Assembly (NCBI GenBank): GCA_007116865.1
Contig: SKHR01000077.1
Span: 1 to 12,219, forward strand
Source: Marinospirillum sp.
GTDB lineage: Bacteria > Pseudomonadota > Gammaproteobacteria > Pseudomonadales > Halomonadaceae
Reading direction: 5' to 3'
DNA length: 12,219 nt
Below the pieces are notes generated by a model. It did no database searches and was not told where the DNA came from. It saw only the letters and a program-made list of their open reading frames with translations. Position 1 is the first letter of the stretch. Each line of letters opens with the position of its first letter. Shown piece after piece: positions 1-6,348 of this stretch. A program made the position numbers and the translations under genes.

Positions 1-351
1 CTGGTCAGCACCTGGCAGCCCGATGTATTTTTGGTCGGCTTGCCTTTAGAGGCGGATCTTAGCTATAACACGCTCAGTCAGCGTGCCAGAAAACTCGCCA
101 GACGCCTGTTTGGCCGCTATGGTAAACCCTGTTATGCGATGAATGAGCGAGGCTCCACCCGAGAAGCCAAGGTCAGAGCGCAAACCCTTGGGCACCGAGG
201 CAACTATCGTGAAGACCCGGTCGATAGCCTGGCGGCGGCGATCATTTTAGAAACCTGGCTGGCACTGCGTCAGGCGTCGGACGTGAGTCCTGAGCAGCAA
301 CGATTTCTGCAACCCCTGGCGGGTCCTCAAGTGGTGGCCGGCCAACACTAA
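1..351 (+). CDS. ruvX: RuvX/YqgF, Holliday-junction-resolvase-like protein, 3' part only
   Basis: The frame is open from base 1, so the gene begins upstream of the window and its N-terminal domain, with the first catalytic Asp, is missing. The visible residues match the YqgF/RuvX family: WQPD...VGLPL near the start, an RARKLARRL helix, NERGST where the family usually has DERLST, and the final acidic motif VDSLAAAIILETWL. The family is RNase H-like; E. coli YqgF is linked to 16S rRNA 5'-end maturation and the wider family was proposed to be Holliday junction resolvases. A TTG at base 31 is an internal codon, not a credible start. The gene ends 18 nt before pyrR, as in the Pseudomonas yqgE-ruvX-pyrR-pyrB-pyrC' cluster. 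Asn replaces the Asp of DERLST, but the neighbouring Glu and the last Asp are kept. Confidence 0.93.
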   Translation: MVSTWQPDVFLVGLPLEADLSYNTLSQRARKLARRLFGRYGKPCYAMNERGSTREAKVRAQTLGHRGNYREDPVDSLAAAIILETWLALRQASDVSPEQQRFLQPLAGPQVVAGQH

Positions 352-369
352 GCAAGAGTAGAGCCTGTT

Positions 370-900
370 ATGTCCATGCAACTTCCTGCTGTCTCTCAAC
401 TGCTCGACCATCTCGCCCCCGCTTTAGACGAGTGGATTCTGACTAAAAATCTGCAAGATCCTTTGATGGTCGGCATACATACCGGCGGCCTTTGGGTGGC
501 CGAGCGGCTGCAAAAGAAAATCCAGACCAACTGCCCCTTGGGGAGTCTGGATATTTCTTTTTACCGCGATGATTACAGCCGTAAAGGACTGAATCCCAGT
601 GTGCGCTCAACCGACCTGCCTTTTGCGACGGAAGACCGGCATTTGATTCTGGTTGACGATGTGCTGATGTCGGGGCGAACGATCCGCGCAGCGATGAACG
701 AGCTTTTTGACTATGGCCGCCCTGCATCGATCACCCTGGTGGTGCTGGTGGCTCTGGCTGGCCGTGAGCTGCCGATTCAGCCGGATTTATGTGCCCTGGA
801 TCTAAGGCTGGAGGCGGATCAGCGAATCAAGCTTTCAGGCCCCGAACCTTTAGCGCTGAATTTATTAACCCAAGCACAGGAGGTGGCGCATGGAAGCTAA
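370..900 (+). CDS. pyrR: PyrR, pyrimidine operon regulator / uracil phosphoribosyltransferase family
   Basis: A 176-residue type I phosphoribosyltransferase. The PRPP-binding loop is LILVDDVLMSGRTIRAA (residues 92-108), preceded by GIHTGG (35-40) and FYRDDYSRKG (64-73); the C-terminal GRELPIQPD and KLSGPEPL segments are typical of PyrR. In Bacillus PyrR binds UMP and attenuator RNA and has uracil phosphoribosyltransferase activity. Here no attenuator is visible, since only 18 nt separate it from ruvX. The residues just before GRELP read VALA where the family normally has a DRG-type sequence, so the nucleotide or RNA site may be altered. I chose the ATG at 370 because a weak purine-rich ribosome site (GTAGAG, 358-363) is 6 nt upstream; the ATG at 376 is possible. 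The 3' end overlaps pyrB by 11 nt, suggesting translational coupling. Confidence 0.93.
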   Translation: MSMQLPAVSQLLDHLAPALDEWILTKNLQDPLMVGIHTGGLWVAERLQKKIQTNCPLGSLDISFYRDDYSRKGLNPSVRSTDLPFATEDRHLILVDDVLMSGRTIRAAMNELFDYGRPASITLVVLVALAGRELPIQPDLCALDLRLEADQRIKLSGPEPLALNLLTQAQEVAHGS

Positions 901-1876
901 AAAACGCACGTGTCAGGTGCAGTTAACGGCGGATGGACGGTTAAAGCATTTTTTGGGAATCCAGGGTTTATCACAAGCGCTATTGACAGAGATTCTCGAT
1001 ACGGCTGAGTCCTTCGCCAATATGGGGGAGCAGGCGGTAAAAAAAGTGCCGTTGCTGCGCGGGCGCACGGTGGTCAATCTCTTCTTTGAAAACTCCACAC
1101 GCACTCGGGCTACCTTTGAGCTGGCAGCCAAGCGCCTGTCGGCTGATGTGTTGAATCTGGATATCAAAACCTCATCCACGGCCAAGGGCGAAACCCTGAT
1201 GGATACCCTGCAAAACATGGAAGCCATGCATGCCGACATGTTTGTGGTGCGCCATGCGGATTCCGGGGCGGCGCACTTCATCGCCAGTCAGATCACACCC
1301 AGGGTGGCGATCATCAATGCAGGTGATGGCCGTCATGCCCACCCGACCCAGGCGATGCTGGATATGTTCACGATTCGTCGGCATAAGGGTAGTTTTGAGG
1401 GGTTAAAAGTTGCAATCGTCGGAGATTTGCTGCATTCCCGTGTGGCGCGCTCACAGATCCGTGCGTTGAGCACCCTCGGGGTTGAAGAAGTTCGTGTCGT
1501 GGCCCCGAAAACCCTGATCCCGACCGGCATTGACTCGCTGGGGGTCAAGGTTTTTACTCGCCTGGAGCAGGGGCTGAAGGATGTGGATGTGGTGATCATG
1601 TTGCGACTACAAAAAGAGCGGATGAGTGGTGCCTTTCTGCCTTCAGAAAACGAGTTTTATCACCAGTATGGTTTGACTCAAAGCCGTTTGCGTCTGGCCA
1701 AACCGGATGCAATCGTGATGCATCCAGGCCCGATCAATCGTGGGGTGGAAATTGAGTCAGCAGTGGCCGATGGGCCGCAATCGGTGATTCTGCAGCAGGT
1801 GGGTTATGGCATCGCGACCCGCATGGCGGTGATGAGCATGGCGATGAGTGGACAGTTGCAGGAAAGGAGTCAGTGA
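890..1876 (+). CDS. pyrB: Aspartate transcarbamoylase catalytic subunit
   Basis: A 328-residue ATCase catalytic chain that condenses carbamoyl phosphate and aspartate in the first committed step of pyrimidine synthesis, in the cytoplasm. Visible motifs are the carbamoyl-phosphate loop STRTR (69-73), the 80s-loop region TSSTAKG (94-100), HPTQ (151-154) and HPGPINRGVE (278-287). An N-terminal extension of about 20 residues precedes the conserved core, as in Pseudomonas-type ATCases, where the extension of PyrB takes part in nucleotide control. There is no pyrI regulatory gene next to it; instead pyrC' follows, which supports the PyrB-PyrC' dodecamer form. The ATG lies inside pyrR behind a full AGGAGG at 878-883, 6 nt upstream. 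Its TGA ends 2 nt before the preferred pyrC' ATG. Confidence 0.97.
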   Translation: MEAKKRTCQVQLTADGRLKHFLGIQGLSQALLTEILDTAESFANMGEQAVKKVPLLRGRTVVNLFFENSTRTRATFELAAKRLSADVLNLDIKTSSTAKGETLMDTLQNMEAMHADMFVVRHADSGAAHFIASQITPRVAIINAGDGRHAHPTQAMLDMFTIRRHKGSFEGLKVAIVGDLLHSRVARSQIRALSTLGVEEVRVVAPKTLIPTGIDSLGVKVFTRLEQGLKDVDVVIMLRLQKERMSGAFLPSENEFYHQYGLTQSRLRLAKPDAIVMHPGPINRGVEIESAVADGPQSVILQQVGYGIATRMAVMSMAMSGQLQERSQ

Positions 1877-1878
1877 CC

Positions 1879-3168
1879 ATGAAACGTTCTTTATTAGGCG
1901 GCCGATTGCTGGACCCTTCAACTGGCCTGGATCAGATCATGGATCTACACCTCGAAGGGGCTGAAGTTGTCGCGCTGGGCCGGCCGCCCCAGGGGTTTGC
2001 AGCGGATGAGACCTGGTCACTGCAAGGGCAGTGGGTCACGCCTGCATTTATTGATCTGTCCTGTCATTTAAGAGAGCCGGGCCCCAGTTACAAGGGAACC
2101 CTGCTGAGTGAAACCCAGGCAGCCCTGGCCGGTGGGTTTACCCGTGTGTGCGCACGAGCCGACACCCAGCCACCCTTGGATTCAGCGGCCGTGGTTCAGT
2201 CATTGCAGGATAAGGCTCAGCAGGCTGGTGCCTGTCGGGTACTGCCTTTAGGGGCGCTGACGCAAGGGCTACAAGGTCAGTTGCTGAGCAATATGGCGGC
2301 GTTGAAAAGGGTGGGCTGCGTTGCGGTCACCAACATGCGTGAGCCGCTGCAGGACAATCTGGTGTGGCGCCGTGGTCTTGAATATGCCGCGACCTGTGAC
2401 CTGCCCGTCTTCTTTTATCCTGAAGATGAGGCCCTGGCTCAGGGTGGCTGCGCTCATGAAGGGGCGCAGGCTTCTCAGCTGGGTTTGCAAGGCATACCGC
2501 AAACCGCAGAAACCCTGGCGCTGGCGCGCGATCTGCTGCTGGTTGAACAAACCGGAGTGATTGCACATTTCAGCCACCTGTCCTGTGCCGCCTCAGTGGA
2601 GATGATTCGTACCGCACAGGCCCAGGGCCTCCCGGTGACGGCGGACGTTGCGCTATCTCATCTGCTGTTTACCGACGCCTGTCTTCAGGGTTATGACAGC
2701 CTTTACCATGTCCAGCCACCGCTGCGCAGCGAGTCGGATCGACTGGCGCTTCTGCAGGCGTTACGTGAGGGCGTGGTCGGTGCGGTGTCTTCAGGCCATC
2801 TGCCCCATGAAGCTGCGGCAAAAATGGCACCTTTTGCCGCTTCTGAGCCAGGCATGAGCACGCTGCAGGTATTGCTGCCGCATCTGCTCAGCTTATTACA
2901 GCAGGAGCAGCTGCAACCGCTGCAAATGCTGGCAAGCTTAAGTCAAGGACCTGCCAAGGTGCTGGGTCTGCCAGTGCCAAGCTTGCAGGTTGGGCAGCAG
3001 CCGGACTTAGTGGTGATTGATCCGCAGCGAGACTGGGTGCTGGATGAAGAATCCAGTTTGTCTGCGGGTCGAAATGTGCCGGGCTGGCAGGCTTGTTTGC
3101 AAGGACGAGTGGAGCGAGTGGTGTTGGATGGAAGGCTTGCCTGGTCTGTTGATGCTTCCTGTGAATAA
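1879..3168 (+). CDS. pyrC': PyrC', non-catalytic dihydroorotase-like ATCase subunit
   Basis: A 429-residue protein with the amidohydrolase fold of dihydroorotase but a damaged active site. Where active enzymes have a DxHxHxREPG-type metal motif, this has DLSCHLREPG (residues 59-68), losing the first His. Where they have the catalytic Asp in DHAPH, this has SGHLPH (305-310). In Pseudomonas the equivalent PyrC' has no dihydroorotase activity but is needed to assemble active ATCase with PyrB, and I infer the same role here; an active pyrC should then exist elsewhere in the genome. I prefer the ATG at 1879: AAGGAG at 1864-1869 is 9 nt upstream, and the resulting MKRSLLGGRLLDP matches the family N-terminus. 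A GTG at 1873, 3 nt from that site, is too close. An FAH-family gene follows after 12 nt. Confidence 0.93.
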   Translation: MKRSLLGGRLLDPSTGLDQIMDLHLEGAEVVALGRPPQGFAADETWSLQGQWVTPAFIDLSCHLREPGPSYKGTLLSETQAALAGGFTRVCARADTQPPLDSAAVVQSLQDKAQQAGACRVLPLGALTQGLQGQLLSNMAALKRVGCVAVTNMREPLQDNLVWRRGLEYAATCDLPVFFYPEDEALAQGGCAHEGAQASQLGLQGIPQTAETLALARDLLLVEQTGVIAHFSHLSCAASVEMIRTAQAQGLPVTADVALSHLLFTDACLQGYDSLYHVQPPLRSESDRLALLQALREGVVGAVSSGHLPHEAAAKMAPFAASEPGMSTLQVLLPHLLSLLQQEQLQPLQMLASLSQGPAKVLGLPVPSLQVGQQPDLVVIDPQRDWVLDEESSLSAGRNVPGWQACLQGRVERVVLDGRLAWSVDASCE

Positions 3169-3180
3169 AGTGAGGTCGTG

Positions 3181-3849
3181 ATGTCTTTAACCGCGTTTCA
3201 ACTCACCCTGGATGATCGGCCTTTTCCAACGCCGCTGGGCAAGCTGGTGTGTGTCGGCCGCAACTATGCAGAACATGCCGCCGAACTGAACAACCCGGTG
3301 CCAGATGAGCCGTTATTGTTTATGAAGCCGGCCACCAGTGTGGTGCCAATGGCGGCACCGATTGATTTAAGCCGTCAGCAAGAGCCGGTGCACTATGAAA
3401 CCGAGATCGCTTTGCTGATCGGCCAGCCTTTGAGTCAGGCCAGTGCGGAGGAAGGGCTGGCGGCGGTCGCTGGGGTTGGGTTGGCGTTGGATTTGACGCT
3501 CAGAGGTTTGCAGTCAAAGCTCAAAGCTCAAGGTCATCCTTGGGAGCGAGCCAAAGCCTGGGATGGTGCCTGCCCATTATCCGGTTTTGTTGCTGCTCAG
3601 CAGGTTACCTGCTGGTCCGCTTTAAGGCTGTGTATGCAGCTCAATGGTGAAGTTCGTCAACACGGATCGGCCAGCGAGATGTTAATGTCAATTCCTGATC
3701 TGCTGGCTCACATCAGCCAGACCTTTAGTCTGTTGCCCGGCGATGTGGTGCTGACGGGTACCCCGGCAGGGGTTGGCACCCTGAGCAAGGGGGATCAAGT
3801 GTATCTGGAACTAAACGATTTGCTTTCCATTCGTACGCAAGCTGTTTAG
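3181..3849 (+). CDS. Fumarylacetoacetate hydrolase (FAH) family protein, YcgM-like
   Basis: A 222-residue FAH-domain protein, close in length and motif order to E. coli YcgM (about 219 residues). Motifs are KLVCVGRNYAEH (21-32), FMKP (47-50), the metal-binding HYETE (71-75, with E73 and E75) and the probable third ligand D104 in LALDLT, then PWERAKAWDGACPLSGF. The C-terminal segment LLPGDVVLTGTPAGVG is typical of the family. Members hydrolyse or decarboxylate acylpyruvates and related beta-diketo acids using Mg2+ or Mn2+; the substrate cannot be told from sequence. I chose the ATG at 3181, with GAGG (3172-3175) 5 nt upstream; a GTG directly before it (3178) would add one residue. The 12-nt gap after pyrC' suggests it is the last gene of the pyrimidine transcript, although a pathway link is unclear. 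Confidence 0.9.
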   Translation: MSLTAFQLTLDDRPFPTPLGKLVCVGRNYAEHAAELNNPVPDEPLLFMKPATSVVPMAAPIDLSRQQEPVHYETEIALLIGQPLSQASAEEGLAAVAGVGLALDLTLRGLQSKLKAQGHPWERAKAWDGACPLSGFVAAQQVTCWSALRLCMQLNGEVRQHGSASEMLMSIPDLLAHISQTFSLLPGDVVLTGTPAGVGTLSKGDQVYLELNDLLSIRTQAV

Positions 3850-3869
3850 AAAGGTTAAACCGCTTGGCG

Positions 3870-3887
3870 AAACCCTTGTCAGGGTTT
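3870..3887 (+). terminator. Possible weak hairpin terminator after the FAH gene
   Basis: AAACCCT (3870-3876) and AGGGTTT (3881-3887) form a perfect 7-bp stem with a TGTC loop, 20 nt after the FAH stop. The stem is AT-rich and has no long U-run after it, so termination would be inefficient. It could instead be part of the leader or promoter of the next gene: TTGTCA (3877-3882) is a candidate -35 box with a poor TAGGAC 17 nt later. Confidence 0.35.
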
Positions 3888-3926
3888 ACATTGGTTCATA
3901 GGACATAACGGAAGGAGTTTCCATCC

Positions 3927-5069
3927 ATGCCTGGCAGCCTGGTCAAGAAGCTGAATGATCTTAACACTCTGCCTGACAAGCTGCGTTATCTCGGTGCCCA
4001 GTTGCGGCGTGAAAATTCGGCTGTTGAACGCTTTTCCATCGCCCTCTATCACCCTGAAACCGATATTGTCAGAACCTTTTATTCGACCAGCCCGGTCGAA
4101 GAGGCCATCACGGCTTACGAGTACCCACTCAGTCAGGCCCGGTCATTGAATCATATGGCGAAGCAGTTAGAACCGCGCGTCATTCAGGATTTGACCCTGC
4201 TGGTACCGCCGATCAACCCAGAGCCAGCTAACCCCCACACCCTGCTTTTGGTTGAACAAGGCTGGCGGTCGAGTTACACCTCACCTTTAATGGTGAGCAC
4301 CAATCTGCTCGGTTTTGTATTTTTTAATTCGCGCACTCCTCACGTGTTCAGTGATGATTTGCTGTCAAAGCTGGATTTGTACAGTCAGTTGATTGCACAG
4401 CTGATTGATCAGGATCAGGCCGCGATTCGGACGCTGGCGGCCGCCGCTCGCTCAACGCTTTCTGTGTGTGCGGAAAGAGATCCAGAAACGGGAGAGCACC
4501 TGGAGCGCATGGCACACTATGCTCAGTTGATTGCTAAGAACCTGACACCTCACTGGTTTTTTAGTGATCGCCAGCTGCAGCACATTCTGTTGTTTGCACC
4601 CCTGCATGATTTGGGCAAGGTCGTGGTTCCCGATACCATTCTGCTTAAACCGGGCAAGCTTAGCGATGAAGAATTTGCCACCATGCAGCGCCATGCCAAA
4701 CAAGGGGCATTGCTTTTAGACAAGGTTGTTGAGAGTCATGGATTAAACCGCTTGCCGGATATCCAGATGTTGAAAAACATTGTGCTTTACCATCATGAGC
4801 GCATGGATGGCACGGGTTATCCTTTTGGCTTGAAAGGTGAAGCCATTCCGATTGAAGCCCGAATTGTGGCAGTGGCTGATGTCTTTGATGCCCTGACCAC
4901 CGAGCGGCCATATAAGGAGGCCTGGTCCATTCCTGATGCGTTGATCGAGCTAGAGCGCATAGCTGGATCTCACCTTGATCCAGAGTGTGTTGAGGTGTTC
5001 ATTACTCACCGAGATGAAGTAGAGGCGCTATTCCATCGTTTTGCGGATCATCCACGCAAGAAAACTTGA
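3927..5069 (+). CDS. GAF-like sensor / HD-GYP cyclic-di-GMP phosphodiesterase, paralog 1
   Basis: A 380-residue cytoplasmic protein with no membrane segment or signal peptide. Residues about 15-165 look like a GAF-type sensor domain (VERFSIALY, GWRSSYTSPL, LLGFVFFNS). Residues about 175-370 are an HD-GYP domain with every expected metal-site residue: E187 and H191 in ETGEH, H227-D228 in HDLGK, H256, H289-H290 in HHERMDGTGYP and D318 in VAD. The GYP signature is at 297-299 and the RPYK element follows. HD-GYP enzymes hydrolyse c-di-GMP to pGpG or GMP and so affect motility and biofilm formation. The ligand of the GAF-like part is unknown. AAGGAG (3912-3917) lies 9 nt before the ATG. The gene is followed by a related paralog after 115 nt, and short identical DNA blocks suggest tandem duplication. 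Confidence 0.9.
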   Translation: MPGSLVKKLNDLNTLPDKLRYLGAQLRRENSAVERFSIALYHPETDIVRTFYSTSPVEEAITAYEYPLSQARSLNHMAKQLEPRVIQDLTLLVPPINPEPANPHTLLLVEQGWRSSYTSPLMVSTNLLGFVFFNSRTPHVFSDDLLSKLDLYSQLIAQLIDQDQAAIRTLAAAARSTLSVCAERDPETGEHLERMAHYAQLIAKNLTPHWFFSDRQLQHILLFAPLHDLGKVVVPDTILLKPGKLSDEEFATMQRHAKQGALLLDKVVESHGLNRLPDIQMLKNIVLYHHERMDGTGYPFGLKGEAIPIEARIVAVADVFDALTTERPYKEAWSIPDALIELERIAGSHLDPECVEVFITHRDEVEALFHRFADHPRKKT

Positions 5070-5072
5070 TTT

Positions 5073-5138
5073 CAGTCAGAGGGGGTGACTGGCGCTCGGT
5101 GCTAAGCCCTTTCTCTGATTGTCAGAGTGCAAGCTTAG
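5073..5138 (+). other. Structured intergenic segment between the two HD-GYP genes
   Basis: Three perfect inverted repeats lie in the 115-nt gap. CAGTCA (5073-5078) pairs with TGACTG (5086-5091) across a G-rich loop. CTCTGA (5113-5118) pairs with TCAGAG (5122-5127) across TTG. The latter hairpin sits inside an outer pair, CTAAGC (5102-5107) with GCTTAG (5133-5138). No U-run follows, so ordinary intrinsic termination is unlikely. I saw no match to the c-di-GMP-I riboswitch consensus. The elements may be leader structure or an mRNA-stability element for the downstream gene. Confidence 0.4.
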
Positions 5139-5184
5139 GGTTACCTTAGAGACTGAGCGAATGAAATAAAAAAAGGAACCCGTC

Positions 5185-6312
5185 ATGGCAATGCAAAATG
5201 CCAGTGTGATTTATGAGCTAAACCGCTGCCGAACCCTGCAAGGAAAGTTGCGTTTTTTAGGCCTGAGAATCAAAGAAAAGTACCCTTTGGTTGAGCGTTT
5301 TTCAATCGCACTTTATCAGCCAACGACCCGCTCGATCCGCACATTCTTTACCACCAGTGCAATGGATGAAGCCATCACGGGTTACGATATCCCCTTGGCT
5401 GACTCACCTTCCTTACAGCAAATTGCTGATCAAAAAATGCCGCGGGTCATCAGTGACTTGGTGGTTCTGGCAGAAGGCCAGGAAGATGCGGTGACCTATC
5501 ACACAGAAATGCTGGTCAAACAAGGTTGGCGTTCGAGTTTCACCTGTCCACTGATCGTGCAGGGGGATTTCGTTGGCTTTTTGTTTTTTAACTCGAAAAC
5601 TCCGGCCGCTTTCAAAGGCCCCATGCTGTTAGAGCTGGAGTTATATTCTCAACTGATTGCCCAGGTGGTTCAGCAGGATTATGCCGCGATCCATGCACTG
5701 ACCGCCTCGGTACACTCTGCGGTTGAATTGTTCAGTGATCGCAATGAAGAAACACGCCATGACCTGGAGCGAATCGGTGGCTATACCCGAATGGTGGCTT
5801 CCAGCATGGGCGGTAAATGGACATTCACAGATCGCCAGATTCAAAATATGGCCGTTTTTGCGCCTTTGCATGATGTCGGCAAGCTGGCGCTGCCGGACAG
5901 CATTCTGCTCAAGCCAGGCCCGCTCACCAGTGCGGAGTTCAATCAGGTCAAGGGTCACACCTGGCGGGGGCTGGAGTTTCTAGAGCGAGTGATCAGCAAA
6001 GGCGGGATGGGTCATTTGCCCGATATCCAGATGTTGAAAAACATTATTTTGTACCACCATGAAAAAATGGATGGCACGGGTTATCCCGACAGCCTTTCTG
6101 GTGAAGCGATTCCGATTGAAGCACGAGTGGTCGCGGTGGCCGATGTGTTTGAGGCGCTTTTAACGGATCAGCCTTACCGGCCCGCGTTCACAGTCGATGA
6201 AGCCCTGGCTGAGGTTCAGTCCATGGCCGGGCATCACCTGGATCCAGAGTGTGTTCAGGCATTGCTGAATAATCGCGACCGCTTGATCAGTATGAATGCA
6301 GTGGTCAGTTGA
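5185..6312 (+). CDS. GAF-like sensor / HD-GYP protein, paralog 2, with one altered metal ligand
   Basis: A 375-residue paralog of the preceding gene, about half identical by eye over its length, with the same GAF-like half (VERFSIALY, GWRSSFTCPL, VGFLFFNS) and HD-GYP half. Most metal-site residues are kept: E189, H229-D230 in HDVGK, H258, H291-H292 in HHEKMDGTGYP and D320 in VAD. The first conserved His of the ETGxH motif is not: the segment reads ETRHD, placing Asp193 at the ligand position and His one residue early. Downstream, FDAL becomes FEAL and RPYK becomes QPYR. The protein may still bind metal through Asp, have changed activity, or act as a c-di-GMP sensor; the sequence cannot decide. 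AAGGAA (5173-5178) is 6 nt before the chosen ATG; an ATG at 5191 is also possible. It converges on speA, 10 nt apart. Confidence 0.88.
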   Translation: MAMQNASVIYELNRCRTLQGKLRFLGLRIKEKYPLVERFSIALYQPTTRSIRTFFTTSAMDEAITGYDIPLADSPSLQQIADQKMPRVISDLVVLAEGQEDAVTYHTEMLVKQGWRSSFTCPLIVQGDFVGFLFFNSKTPAAFKGPMLLELELYSQLIAQVVQQDYAAIHALTASVHSAVELFSDRNEETRHDLERIGGYTRMVASSMGGKWTFTDRQIQNMAVFAPLHDVGKLALPDSILLKPGPLTSAEFNQVKGHTWRGLEFLERVISKGGMGHLPDIQMLKNIILYHHEKMDGTGYPDSLSGEAIPIEARVVAVADVFEALLTDQPYRPAFTVDEALAEVQSMAGHHLDPECVQALLNNRDRLISMNAVVS

Positions 6313-6315
6313 GCC

Positions 6316-6348
6316 TCAGTGGCTACTCCAGATAGGTGTAGCCACTGA
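6316..6348. terminator. Perfect inverted repeat at the convergent HD-GYP / speA junction
   Basis: TCAGTGGCTAC (6316-6326) and GTAGCCACTGA (6338-6348) form an 11-bp perfect stem with an 11-nt loop. It starts just after the HD-GYP stop and covers the last codons and stop of speA. Being symmetric, it could slow or end transcription from either side, but neither strand has a clear U-run after it. It may rather protect 3' ends or act with Rho. Confidence 0.5.

Noticed and set aside
5070..5184. c-di-GMP riboswitch before the second HD-GYP gene
   Set aside because: The gap is structured, but the conserved tetraloop and receptor pattern of the c-di-GMP-I class was not found.
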